From Nymphalis io (lineage: Eukaryota; Arthropoda; Insecta; Lepidoptera; Nymphalidae): DNA of 64,000 nucleotides. Positions 36,601 through 47,252 of the stretch are shown one piece after another. The stretch spans positions 10,788,001-10,852,000 of the forward strand of contig NC_065898.1 in assembly GCF_905147045.1 (NCBI RefSeq), read 5' to 3'. Made by a program: the position numbers and the translations under genes. Position 1 is the first letter of the stretch; every line of letters starts with the position of its first letter. The notes below the pieces were generated by a model, which was not told the origin of the DNA, did not search any database, and saw only the letters and a program-made list of their open reading frames with translations.

Positions 36601-36739
36601 TACCACAGCTGTTACCAAGGCTAGGAATAGCAGGGCTGCCGGGGACTAGGGGCCGTGGTTTAGTTGCGCGAATCATGAGGGGATATGCCATAATCGCCAC
36701 GCTTGGCAGACGGGTTGGCGATCGCAGTAAGTTAGTCAT
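33698..36739 (-). CDS. RTE-clade endonuclease-reverse transcriptase, intact ORF
   Basis: An uninterrupted 1013-codon ORF with an ATG start, the usual length for the single ORF of RTE non-LTR retrotransposons. The N-terminal half is an apurinic-type endonuclease: ATYNTRTLRTDEK, GLSEVRRQGE, VMGDFNAKLG, KNEIDFIL and SDHRLV mark the metal-binding and catalytic positions. The reverse transcriptase follows at about residues 520-800 with NKAPGDDGI, KNYRPISLLSH, QAGFRKG, FVDYEKAFDS (first catalytic Asp), GVRQGDVISP and LRFADDIV (catalytic Asp pair). A thumb and C-terminal region follow (WSLTMG, VGRPPTRWTDDL, ending VQQWTSFGW). The stop codon overlaps the 3' target-site duplication, so there is essentially no 3' UTR, as in RTE. 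No frameshift or missing catalytic residue was seen, so it may be active. Confidence 0.93.
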   Translation of the reverse strand: MTNLLRSPTRLPSVAIMAYPLMIRATKPRPLVPGSPAIPSLGNSCGNGGAGGAKNPRQISCYQHRRPLALATYNTRTLRTDEKIIELEEELSRLHWDIVGLSEVRRQGEDTMILKSGNLLYFREGDQLSQGGVGFIVHKYLVNNVVKIESVSARVAYLILRITKRYSLKVIQVYAPTSTHSDDEVEVMYEDLSKAIHTNKTHFTVVMGDFNAKLGKRFGDELKVGPHGIGDRNTRGQMLADFMEKEGLFMMNSFFKKPGQRKWTWVSPDGKTKNEIDFILSTRRQIFNDVSVINAVKTGSDHRLVRCSLNINVKLQRSRLMKSTLRPSPLQIRNPEAFQLELQNRFDCLADCEEVDTYNDRLVETVRTAGSKTFKTSRTKGTKKISASTLRLMEERRKMILTSPADAAGYRLINRRISKSLTRDTRQFNTMRIKEAIERNKGSKVFARDLSVGQSQLTRLKTEDGRIVTSRSELLEEVEKFYGQLYTTAQSPVSSHAADPRARLTRHYTEDFQDVSLFEIRMALGQLKNNKAPGDDGITAELLKAGGTPILRALQRLFNSVIAKGQTPKAWHRGVVVLFFKKGDKTLLKNYRPISLLSHVYKLFSRVITNRLEQRLDDFQPPEQAGFRKGFSTIDHIHTLRQVIQKTEEYNQPLCLAFVDYEKAFDSIETWAVLNSLQRCQIDYRYIRVLKCLYENATMSIRLQDQNSKPIQLQRGVRQGDVISPKLFTAALEDVFKLLDWNGLGININGEYITHLRFADDIVIMAETLEDLGTMLDDLSRVSQQVGLKMNMDKTKIMSNIHVAPTQVKVGNSALEVVDNYVYLGQTIQLGRSNFEKEVNRRIQLGWAAFGKLHDIFSSQIPQCLKSKVFDQCVLPVMTYGSETWSLTMGLIRRLKVTQRAMERAMLGVSLRDRIRNDEIRRRTKVTDIARRIAKLKWQWAGHIARRTDGRWGRKVLEWRPRTGRRSVGRPPTRWTDDLERVAGSRWMRAAQDRLTWKSLGEAFVQQWTSFGW

Positions 36740-36854
36740 AGTACTCAGAGAGACGCTGCTGCCCGTTCTCTGGTGTATATTCCCTCGGGTCGACTTCTAC
36801 GCCCCCCACGGGATGAGATGGGGTGGTGATATTCGTCGCCGTCACCACACGGCA
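33699..36854 (-). mobile_element. full-length RTE non-LTR retrotransposon
   Basis: The element is about 3.16 kb on the minus strand, with a 115-bp 5' leader (36740-36854), the intact ORF and a 3' end at the GGCTGGTGA stop. It is bounded by 13-bp direct repeats at 33686-33698 and 36855-36867, read here as target-site duplications. The leader is GC-rich and holds a 7-bp stem (GTGGTGA/TCACCAC) close to its first base. GC content is much higher than the flanks, as expected for an inserted element. Confidence 0.88.
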
Positions 36855-37713
36855 AAATTAAATACATGTGATTGTATTGAAAACTATTTACGTTAGAAAT
36901 TTTTTAGTCACAAGGGTAACATCGACTCAATCAATTTTATTTCAATTTTTTTTTAAATGTTTCTCAATTTATTGGTCATATGAGCTTAGTAATTGTTAAT
37001 TATAGTTATAATTATTGATTAATACTGAATAAGTGCTTTGTAGTAAAAGAGCCAGTGCAAGTGAATAGAAGTCGATCCTATTTAGTCAACAGCAATTCGA
37101 CTAACCCCACAAGAATTAACTAAGCACCATTTTTACTAGTATCCGAACACATTGCGCATAAGAAGGCGGTGGAGTTCCATTTCGAGCAAATGTCTGGTCT
37201 CTAATACATTTCTGTTAATACAAACGTGTAAGCGTTTATCTGTTTGTAATTTCGGTATTATTATTTTTTTTATTACATCACCACACGGCAAAATTAAATA
37301 CATGTGATTGTATTGAAAACTATTTACGTTAGAAATTTTTTAGTCACAAGGGTAACATCGACTCAATCAATTTTATTTCAATTTTTTTTTAAATGTTTCT
37401 CAATTTATTGGTCATATGAGCTTAGTAATTGTTAATTATAGTTATAATTATTGATTAATACTGAATAAGTGCTTTGTAGTAAAAGAGCCAGTGCAAGTGA
37501 ATAGAAGTCGATCCTATTTAGTCAACAGCAATTCGACTAACCCCACAAGAATTAACTAAGCACCATTTTTACTAGTATCCGAACACATTGCGCATAAGAA
37601 GGCGGTGGAGTTCCATTTCGAGCAAATGTCTGGTCTCTAATACATTTCTGTTAATACAAACGTGTAAGCGTTTATCTGTTTGTAATTTCGGTATTATTAT
37701 TTTTTTTATTACA
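36842..37713. repeat. 436-bp exact tandem duplication
   Basis: Unit 1 is 36842-37277 and unit 2 is 37278-37713. By eye I found no difference between them. The unit starts inside the RTE: its first 13 bp are the element's 5' tip. It then holds the target-site duplication and about 410 bp of AT-rich flank, so the duplication postdates the RTE insertion unless it is an assembly artefact. No coding potential is seen in the unit. Confidence 0.9.
36855..36867. repeat. 13-bp target-site duplication, 5' side of RTE
   Basis: AAATTAAATACAT matches 33686-33698 exactly. A further copy lies at 37291-37303 because the flank was later duplicated. Confidence 0.8.
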
Positions 37714-37820
37714 TCCAGTCTTGTTGCTGTATAATATGTTTTACTTCAGTTTAATCTAAATATGTGTTATTATTTTAATCATGGGTAATTTCTTCTTTTA
37801 TTTTACCGGCCTATAATCAC

Positions 37821-40022
37821 TTACGTTTGTTCCGAAATTATTCTTAGGTACCGGAACCACACGTGTGATTTTCCACACATCTGGGTACCGACAAGTTGTG
37901 AGACACAAATTAAAGATGTACAACAAAGGGGAAGCAAACACTGACCGACAATTTTTAATGATGTATGGCGGATGCCGTCTGGACCAGTGGACCTTTTTGG
38001 TTTGAGTTTGAGTTTTTCAAGAGCTAGCTCCACATCGGCCAGACTCAAAGACCCTATATGGATGCTTCGGTTAAACACCTCAGCCTGTTCTGCCTCTCTT
38101 TGTGCATCTAAATTAGGTGGTTTATCTGAATACACAGATCTAAAGTATTCAGCAAATAGCTTAGCACATTCGCTGTCTGGATCTGGTCTGATTTGACTAC
38201 CGCTCTATAATAGGAAAACTTAACACGGATTTTACAATGTAAGGTTTTTTTATATAAACGATGAAAATGCGCTTTGAATCTAATGAAGCGCCATGTTGAT
38301 GGCGAGTACCACACAGGGTAATAATACCGAAATTGCATTGCCCTACGCGGTTTACGGGGAACACAGTTATTTAAACAGTTATTAAGAATAACATAAAATT
38401 CTGCCACAACTGTGTCGAATTCAGTCATATTAAACACTGATTGCCAGTTCACACTCATTAAACTCTGATACAGTGTATAAAATCAGTTCTTCTAAAATCC
38501 CATTCAGTGCTGGTTCCAACATCACTAACCTGTTCACTTGAGGAAATACTATTGTTTGCCTCTAGCTTGCGGACAATTACTATAGCAATAGGAGGATGGT
38601 AAGCGTCTGGCAGTGTGAGTGTATCGGTGGCCCGGTGCACAGAGACATCGCCCAACGACACACTCGCCAGAACCATGTCCAGTAACCCTCTGAAGCTATT
38701 AAGAATGCTATTTACCTGCTGTAGTTCGCAAAACTCCAGTAAATATTCAAAGTTGTTGTTAGTATTAACATTTGTGGAATTCATGTTGAAGTCCCCACAT
38801 ATTAAAGCATTTTCAAATTTCTCACAAAACGTTAAACACTAGCAAATATTTATCTTCGTCCGTATTTGGCGGAATATAAATACACACAAGAGTAACCAAT
38901 AGATGGTATAGTATATTTAACAACTGCACAAATTAGTTCACACCCTGTCGACACCATATTCGTAACAGTAATCCGTCTAAGCTGAAATCGCGGAGCTGCT
39001 ATGATAGAAACCCCACCACCACGTTTTGAAACTGGCCGGTCTGCCCTTAGAATACTATACCCGTGAGGCACAACCTCTTCGTTTTCACGTTAACCATGTC
39101 TCCGTTAATAATAATACATCAATCTAGCTAGTTGGTGCAACTTCATGCGTAGTCCACGTACGTTTTGATAGTATAACACTAAACAATCGCTGTCTTTACT
39201 AGACTTACTTGACCTATGTTTAATTTTGTCGTAGATCGCTGGTGTTTATCCTACGAAACCATTCGTTCAATCTCGTATTTGGGGCCAATTTTCCGCCTCC
39301 ATGAAAAACGAAAATAAATGTTCTGGTAATTACAAATGAGGCGTACCTTTTATGCTTAATCTAACTTCTCCACGATATACGTGTTTTCCATAGGTTTTTT
39401 CTTTTGCATATAAGCCTGTACGACTTCGGAAGTAGTATCATGTTGAAGTGACCACAGATGGATGATAGTACGCAATTTTTCTATTGCTGTTAATTGTGTG
39501 TCAACCTCGCCCGTACCTTGAATGACTGGACGAAGTATTTTACGCCGGAGCATTGTTGTCCACTGCTCCGTCTCGTTGACATCTCGTAACTCATTCGGTG
39601 CCGGACGCACCGATGAATATGCCGCATCAGTTAGTTATCTATGAGCCGATTTATAACGACGGCGGCCGATAGCTTCAATTGTATCGCCGCACGATGTCGC
39701 CGCCGGCGCATCGATGCTCGGAGAATCGGTGATCGTCCAAACTCGGACATCGTCGGGGATCGCCCGGACTCGGACATCGTTGGATGCTGCTCTGAAGATG
39801 ACGTCATTGGCGTCTCGCTCTTCTGATGGGTCCGATTATAATCGTTATCTTCAATATTCCTACCCTCTGTCGACTCTGGTCTTGCTCAATGTTTGCATTT
39901 AACAAATCAAATTTTGATTCTAAACTTCGAACCATGTCCACCAGGGAGTTAATTTTAAGTTCTAAAGGAAGCACCAAACTTTGCATCATCTTTAGTATAT
40001 CTGCAGCTCCTAACTTCGCCAT
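37821..40022 (-). mobile_element. decayed CR1/Jockey-like LINE
   Basis: Broken open frames in order on the minus strand fit one old LINE. ORF1 starts at 40022 (MAKLGAADILKMMQSLV, with a heptad-like coiled coil including MVRSLESKFDLLNANIEQ). ORF1 remnants continue to about 39356. Endonuclease pieces start near 39190 (LVLYYQNVRGLRMKLH) and include DRPVSKRGGGVSI at 38850-39071 and the endonuclease C-terminus at 38458-38784. A linker lies at 38108-38458, and the first reverse-transcriptase block is at 37821-38135 (KPKRSTGPDGI). The rest of the reverse transcriptase is missing. Stops and frameshifts separate the pieces, so the element is inactive. Confidence 0.8.
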
Positions 40023-40675
40023 AATTATACAACTTAGTTAATTAAAACACCGAGGATCAGAAAAAAGCGTGTGCACGAGCGGGCGGTGTGCGGGAATTTT
40101 GCATGCGGTATTCACCTAACAAGTAATGCAGCAAGTTATAAGAAAAGTATTTATGTTACGTTTGTGTAATTACTCCTGGTAATTAAAAATATATTTAAAT
40201 AAAACTATTCATTTAATTAAAAAAATATAAAATTATGTGTACTTAGTTTTATTGGCTTTTGTAAATATGTTTGTTTTGCACAATTTTGGGCTGAAAAATA
40301 ATATTATGCTTGTTTGTTTATATTAAATGCCTTAATATTAATTCTTATATTCACATACATTATTAAAATAACTCAACCAGATTATATTTATGTTATGTAC
40401 TTAATACAAGTAAATATATTATGTGATCCAACCATTTTAAGATATCTTAATTTTTATATTGTAATGTTGGATAGGTAATAAAAGAGTTATTTTTATTTTC
40501 ATCTACTAATGTCAGACGATGTTCGTGAAAAAAACAATCTACTTTTTCACAAAAAAAGTCATATTAATTGCTCCAATATAATAAAGCATTTAGGTTGTTA
40601 AAATTAATTTTATTGAACAATCGTTAATGGAAACAATATAAAAAAACATTCTTATAACTAACGTGAAAACTTACG

Positions 40676-40790
40676 GCTTTACTTATAACCTAGCGACTGT
40701 TTAGTTTAACACTGATTTATCTCTTTCTATCATTATTGATTTGACATTAGAAAGAAGAAGACACAGCATTGTTTAACTAGTCACCTTTTA
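40676..40790 (+). mobile_element. MITE-like repeat, copy 4
   Basis: CTAGCGACTGTTTAGTTTAA to CAGCATTGTTTAACTAGTC. The outermost bases GACTGTTTAGTTTAACA and the reverse complement of the right end (GACTAGTTAAACAATG) are alike, as expected for a foldback element. Confidence 0.6.
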
Positions 40791-41014
40791 AACAACATTT
40801 ATGTTTTTATCACTATATTCTTCGGTCACTATATCTACTTCAAACGATATCTTAAACCCCTTATTAGGTTAGACCTTTCGCTTGAGTGTTATACGTAACA
40901 TGTTATCTTTGGAGAACACAAAGAAGACACTCTCATCCTTATAACCTTTTGTTGGAAAAACGAATAAATTTATCTTGAATTTCACGGCAAAACTATTAGC
41001 CGAAAATTATTAAA

Positions 41015-41297
41015 AGCCGATATGGCCCAGTGGTAAGAACGCGTAAATCTTAGCCGATGATCGTGGGCTTAAACCACACTGAATTCTCATGTGCTTAATT
41101 TGTGATTATAATTCATATCGTGCTTTACGATGAAGGAAAACATCGTGAGGAAGCCTGCATGTGTCTAATTTCACTAAAATTCTGCCACATACCTATTCCA
41201 CGGACCCGCATTGGAGCAGTGCGGTGGAATAAGCTCCAAGCCTCAAAAATGGAGAGGAGGCGTTAGCCCAGCAGTGGGACATACACAGAATGTTACC
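41015..41297 (+). mobile_element. SINE1 copy
   Basis: GCCGATATGGCCCAGTGG head to CCCAGCAGTGGGACATACAC. Some internal loss after the B box. Confidence 0.82.
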
Positions 41298-41456
41298 AAA
41301 CTATTTAAATATCATATTCGAGTAGTTGTTCACTTTTTATATCAATTTTAAAAACCGTGCTAATAAATTAAATAGTATAATTATGTTAATGTTTGATTAA
41401 AAGTAAAAGTAAAATATGTAATGTAATAGAATGTCCTATTTTTAGTCTAAAACATC

Positions 41457-41577
41457 TAGCTTATTCCACCATGCTGCTCCAATGAGAGTTGGTGGATACA
41501 AATGCGGCAGTTTTTCATACGATACATGCAATTATGTTTTCCTTCGCCGCCCGAGACGAATTATAAACATAAATTTT
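41457..41577 (-). mobile_element. SINE1 middle fragment, diverged
   Basis: GCTTATTCCACCATGCTGCT to GACGAATTATAAACATAAAT. Comparable short SINE1 scraps lie at 24484-24532, 31752-31833, 46680-46730, 51400-51545 and 52262-52320. Confidence 0.55.
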
Positions 41578-42170
41578 GTTATATGTACTTATTATGTATT
41601 TGTATCAAAATTTTATTCTGATTAGGTCAAAAACCTCTGAGATATCTTAAAATTAATATGCCGTTACTATTTATCACCAATAAGTTATCTATTATAGTCA
41701 ATTGTTAATATTTAAATTACAATTTTATTATTAATACATATAATTTTTTTGTTTTATTTACTCACAAATAAAATAAAATTGTTCTTTTTTAATTCTCAAA
41801 TTGATAAATTAAACACTGTATAATTGAAATGTGATTCGATAATATAAGCAGAATTTATTTTTAAATATAAATTCTATTCAATTTTCTGTAATAATGATTA
41901 AATATGAATGCTATTATTTTAATGATGATTCGAAAGCACTCGTATGAACCTACTCACTTGAAGTCCTCATAAATTTCAATTCAATTTTATTACCTTAAAA
42001 TAATATTAAACTACTGATTGCTTTTTCTACAGAAAGTTAAAAAGTAATTTTCATTGCGTCGGAATTATGAAACATTAATATCAGCGGATCGAACCCGGCT
42101 ACTACCAAACCATTAAAATGTACGGTTTGGTACAACAATATGCTTAAAATACCATGTGCTAAAAAAAAAA

Positions 42171-42477
42171 GCTGAGATGGCCCAGTGGTAAGAACGCGTG
42201 AATCTTAACCGATGATCGTGGGATCAAACCCGAGCAATCACCACTGAATTTTTATGTGCTTAATTTGTGATTATAATTCATCTCGTACTTTACGGTACAG
42301 GAAAACATCATGAGGAAACCTGCATGTGTCTAATTTCACTGAAATTCTGCCACATGTGTATTCCACCAACCCACATTGGAGCAGCGTGGTGGAATAAGCT
42401 CCAAACCTTCTCCTCAAAAAGAGGAGAGGAGGCCTTTAGTCTAGCAGTGAGACATTCACAGGCTGTTACGGTTACGG
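42171..42477 (+). mobile_element. SINE1, full copy
   Basis: Flanked by 12-bp repeats TACCATGTGCTA at 42150-42161 and 42478-42489. Nine A residues separate the left repeat from the GCTGAGATGGCCCAGTGG head. The tail reads TTACGG twice. Confidence 0.9.
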
Positions 42478-43014
42478 TACCATGTGCTAGTTACAACTAG
42501 CTTTATAATATACAAGTCACAACTTGTTCTCATAAATAATAATAAAAAATACTATTTGGATTTCATTGAAATGATTAATTTTAAGAATAATTTATTTAAA
42601 AAACCATAGCCGAACACGCTTTTCAGTTCGAAATCGTTAAAAATAAATTCTGTATAAGAATTAAATTAAGCTCACGCTTTTTTAGGTATCGCTTTTTGTA
42701 TGTGTCGCTAATCCTTATATAGAAAAGTCATCAATATGTAAAATGAATGCACCTAGGCTGCATTTTTATTACACTATTTTCATATTTTCATTCCGTAATA
42801 CGTGTTTTTTATCTTATATTTGTTTTTAAGTATTGTTTTGCTTTTTTTTAAAATTGTTATTGTTTCTTTGCAAACTCATTTAAAAGTCCAGTATTAATAC
42901 AGTGCGACATTACATTAATTATTTACAGGTCGAGTTAGAATAAAGTGTTTATAATGTGGCATCGATCTTGACCAATCTCAAATTAATTCCAAATTAAAAA
43001 TATACTTACTATAG

Positions 43015-43135
43015 ATAACTCGGGATGGTTGGCGTTCTATGGGGGAGGCTTTCGTCCAGCAGTGGACGGCAAAAGGCTGAAAAAAAAAAAAAATAAATAA
43101 AAAATAAAAAAAAAAAACAAAAAAAAAAAAAGTAG
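43015..43135 (+). mobile_element. RTE 3'-end fragment with A-rich tail
   Basis: CGGGATGGTTGGCGTTCTAT, then GGGGGAGGC and CGTCCAGCAGTGGACGGC, is the same RTE subfamily end as at 6170 (reverse complement). It is followed by about 50 bp of A-rich repeat. Confidence 0.65.
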
Positions 43136-44687
43136 ATAACTAGTTTTCTGAAAAGGCATTATGTTTTTTTTAGGGATAGATGTTTTAAAATAAAGCATTT
43201 TTTTATTGCTAATTATTAATTACGACTTATAACACTTAACTGACATGGCACGCCGGGCAGGTGTAATTAAAAAAATAAATATCAAAATAAAAAAAATAAA
43301 CAACAAACAAAACCAACAAATAGTTATAGAAAAACTCAAATAAATATGATTTAAATAAAAGCATAGTTTCTTTAATACAATAAATATATATTTCTCATTG
43401 AGAGTGGACAATATAACGGCATAAGAGAGAGTCATTCCGTTGGCCGTCACGGCATAACCCAGTCGGCCTTACCCAAAGGTACCTATTAAACTTTATATTG
43501 TAATGAGTTATTCCGATAATAAACAAATCTAAAATCAATTGAAAACTTTCACCGATTCGGAAATAATCTTCGATCGACAGAAAATGAAAGCTGGTCTTAA
43601 TAACTCCGACTGAATTTTTTTATCAAATCATGTATAAAAGTTGGTAACAACCACTAAATGTCTACTGGGCAAAATCTGGTTAAGGATAAGGAAACATAAC
43701 CGAAACGCTTGTGCTGATTGGCGATTTTATCTCAGATTATTTTCTGTGTTGTGCGTGTGTGTGTGTTTTGCGCCACGCACAATAACATTTTAATACATGA
43801 ATTTACTTCAAAAATTTGTCTTACTAAGTACTAGTATTCCTGGGCTAATATTAAAATAATAACAATAAAAACATTATTCTACGGTTTGAAATTTAGAATG
43901 TTAAGGACATTTTACAAAGTTTAAACGAGATCAGTATAATTAATGTAAAAAAAAAAACACAAAGTATTTCTTGTGATAATACTCACACGAGTACAACTTG
44001 ATCTATCATCTACCTATCAATAATAAATAAACACGTAAACACACACATATATATATCCTCATATAAATTCATCTTAGTAATGTAATATAAAATAGTTTTT
44101 TTAAAGTGAATTATAAGTTTTCTGTTTATAAGATTTCACATGGAACACAAAAAGAAGTTTCATTTGTGCCATTCAAATCGGAACACATAACATTCAAGTT
44201 TGGCAGTAGAATATCGGATGCATAGGTGTTACATGGGCAAGCAAAAATACCAAAGTTTTGTCTGCTACCTACACATCTGATTCTGACAAAGGATAGGACA
44301 TAACTGCTTCCTGTCCCAGTCATCAATGTATATTATTGTACACCTTGATATCCAAGTCAAGTCTTATAATACCCCCCCATTGCCCCTATTTTGAAGGGAA
44401 AATTATGTACATTTATATGAATATTTTAAGATAATGATACTCATAGCTCACGTCGCACGTATTAGGGATTCTGGATGTCTCTTATTTAAGAATCCCATAA
44501 ATTTCGTCAACATCCCAAGAAATACATTAATTTCGCAAATGTGTAAATCTTTTTTAAGCATTATATTTACGGATATAATGCCTTTTAAAAGATGATAAAT
44601 AACCCTAATTTCCTCATTGAAATCCTGTCATTCCGTGTAAGGGAATCATAAACGGATATTATTTACGTTATAAATGATGATTAACTT

Positions 44688-44880
44688 CAGCTACGGCGGC
44701 TAATCTCAAGAGAGATTAGCCAACTGCTCAGGACATATTATAGCGCAAAAACGCACATACACTCTCTTCCCGAGACACTCGGAAAGAGTAACTATAGACG
44801 CAAGACTTTACGTACTTTCCGTGGCATGGGAGTGTACTCACTTGAACCCCGAAATTACCTCGGGACCTGGGGCCTTATAT
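44688..44880 (-). mobile_element. SINE3 copy, diverged
   Basis: ACGGCGGCTAATCTCAAGAG (3' end) to CACTTGAACCCCGAAATTAC. The uninterrupted ATTAGCCAACTGCTCAGGAC shows the pre-insert arrangement. Confidence 0.65.
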
Positions 44881-45592
44881 ATAGACACTATACCAACGAG
44901 GCAATAATAATGATCGAACAATAATTATATATATTATATTATATAATTTTATAGTTAACACCATAACTACACCAAATAATATTAAAAAATTAATAACTAA
45001 TTTGGCTCCGCTATAAGTAACAAATTGCTTCTAAAGACTAAACTAGTATTCAAAACTAAAAACGTCCCTCTTCCTGCATAAAACTCAACCTGCGTGTATT
45101 ACAGAAGTTTTTCTAGCTAAAGCCAGCCTCTCTTGCTTGATTTTGGGTCATTACATCGATTTTTCACTATGAATTTCATTGATATGGTTTATTCACTATT
45201 TCTTTTTTACTTTCCCACTCATTCCCTCTTACTTAAGTACTCATACATCAAATCGTTACTCTCGCGTCAAAATGAACAGTGAAAATCATAACTTAATCCA
45301 AATTGATATATGAGTCTACGAGAGCTTTTATCCACGCTGGCTATTTTCTAAAAGATGCACTTCGTGGATGTATTTCCCTACAACGATTTTCTTCACTGCT
45401 GACACTGACATAAAATGCACTCATTTTACGATATTACAAAAATTATTTGTGTATTGTAGCTCACAAGTTTCACTTAAATGATTCTATTATTATATTATAT
45501 ATCTAAAATTCTATTTTTAATGTATATGTATGTAATGATATATTATATCTGACATATATATATGTCATATGTCAGATATATGTCAGATATAT

Positions 45593-45622
45593 GAAATGAT
45601 TCTATTATTATAGAATCATTTC
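45593..45622. repeat. perfect hairpin, 13-bp arms
   Basis: GAAATGATTCTAT, a TATT loop, ATAGAATCATTTC. Its left arm and loop recur at 45476-45494. Confidence 0.85.
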
Positions 45623-45715
45623 ATTGTCTTATATACCTTATAGTGGACAAGCTTTTTGTAATCCCTCGCGAGCTATTTTGAATAAGATGTGCTTCTGATA
45701 AACCATCTTAATTTT
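45621..45715 (+). repeat. 95-bp direct repeat, copy 1
   Basis: TCATTGTCTTATATACCTTA to AAACCATCTTAATTT recurs at 46077-46172, 456 bp downstream, with few differences. Confidence 0.85.
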
Positions 45716-46076
45716 ACATTACATTGTATAAAATAAATGTATATAACAAATTATTGGTAAAATTAAATTCGTTCGCGTTGCTTATCCGACTGAGATGTAA
45801 GCTTTTCATAGTCATTATTGGATTTTGCATTAAAGTTTCTGGTAAAACATCATCGGCAACGTAAATATTTTATAAAAAAGAGCTATTTAACTCATAAGCT
45901 TACTTTGTTGTTCTACATGAAAATCATAATCGTATAAGTATATCCCATATTGTTTTAATTGAATGTAATTGAATGAAAAAAAATATGAATTAACATAAGT
46001 TTTAACAAATTTAGTAATAATTGACAAAATGAAAATGTATTTTACAGGAAATATTCTTACATAACGTTACACATTA

Positions 46077-46172
46077 TCATTGTCTTATATACCTTATAGT
46101 GGACAAGCTTTTTGTAATCCCCTGCGAGCTATTTTGAATAAGATGTGCTTCTGATAAACCATCTTAATTTGA
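46077..46172 (+). repeat. 95-bp direct repeat, copy 2
   Basis: Matches 45621-45715 except around CCCCTGCGAG versus CCCTCGCGAG. Confidence 0.85.
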
Positions 46173-46230
46173 CTTAGAGTTCATCTTGAAATAAAATTCC
46201 ATTGGAAATAATAATAATAATAATAATAAT

Positions 46231-46492
46231 ATCCTGGGACATTTTTCACACACGGCCATCCGATCCCAAATTAAGCTTGTATAAAGCTTGTGCTATGGAA
46301 ACCAGACAACTGATATACTACATATACTACTTTTCTTTTGTAAATACATACTTATATAGAAAATTACACCCAGACTCAGGACAAACAGACATGTTCATGC
46401 ACACAAATGTCCGTCCTGGGTGGGAATCGAACCCACAACCTTCGGCGTGAAAAGGCAAGTATCTACCAACCACGCCAACCGGCTCGTCAATA
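46231..46492 (-). mobile_element. SINE4, tRNA-derived copy
   Basis: Read on the minus strand: GAGCCGGTTGGCGTGGTTGG (A box) and GTGGGTTCGATTCCCACC (B box) form a tRNA-like head. The body is about 170 bp and the copy ends at an ATT/AAT microsatellite (46206-46230). Confidence 0.8.
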
Positions 46493-46864
46493 TAAATAAT
46501 ATTTAAAAAAAATGCCTTTTAAAAAGTATTCGTCTAATAAGCGTGCTTTAAAAGTTAACATATTATTTTTATTTTAAATGCTTTCTTTTGGTATTTTCAT
46601 TGGATGATTTTATTTATTACTATACGTAGTTATTACCTACTTGAAATCTTTAAATAATCCACCGATGGGCAAATACCTATATCCCTGAAGACATTGCTTG
46701 GAGCTTATCCCACCATGCTTCTACATTGCTCTGCAGTGTTTGGTCATCACCGATAATGACTACTTACAGCTCAATATATTATATACTTACTTCTATGTGC
46801 CTGCTTGTTTCCATTTCGTGACAGAATAGCAGTCAAAATTATCAGCTTGCAATTATATTAATCT

Positions 46865-47035
46865 TAGTAGGATTCTGGATTCCTAGACTAGTCTGGATGG
46901 TGTACGGCCAGATCTTCCATGATGTGGTCATCTCTGTTATGAATCGCCATTCTAAGGTCCAGAATATCTTGGGTAGTCGCCCTAACCTGTTCACCAGTTT
47001 CCCCGCCGCATCGTCACTCTTGTCGGAGTAAATTG
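46865..47035. other. unexplained higher-GC patch
   Basis: TCTGGATGGTGTACGGCCAG to CCCCGCCGCATCGTCACTC stands out from AT-rich surroundings about 700 bp before the first receptor coding exon. No long ORF, SINE or LINE motif was recognised. On the minus strand it reads without a stop for part of its length (SDKSDDAAGKLVNRLGRLP). Confidence 0.3.
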
Positions 47036-47252
47036 TAACTAAATTTAGCCATTTCGTAGTATCGCAAATATACTCATAATGAAGTTCTACATATACATAT
47101 TACATTCTTTCAATATTTTACAGACTTTAATATCTATGACATCTACTGCTACCGATAAAGATTGATTCGCTGTGTTGCTGAATACCTTTTTGTAACAACC
47201 AAGGCAGTACACATACCGCTAATCAAATAGCTCGTCTGCCTGTCTTTTTAAA

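Larger units (their letters stand above)
43136..46205. other. AT-rich stretch with diverged repeats
   Basis: A possible very old SINE2 relic (44136-44260), SINE3 (44688-44880), the 95-bp direct repeat and the 45593 hairpin. No gene seen. Confidence 0.5.

Noticed and set aside
36842..37713. Reading the 436-bp repeats as LTRs or RTE promoter monomers
   Set aside because: They are directly adjacent with nothing between, contain the target site and host flank, and only 13 bp of the element. A tandem duplication fits better.
46390..46490. tRNA gene on the minus strand
   Set aside because: The same head and body recur at 24665-24935, so it is SINE4.
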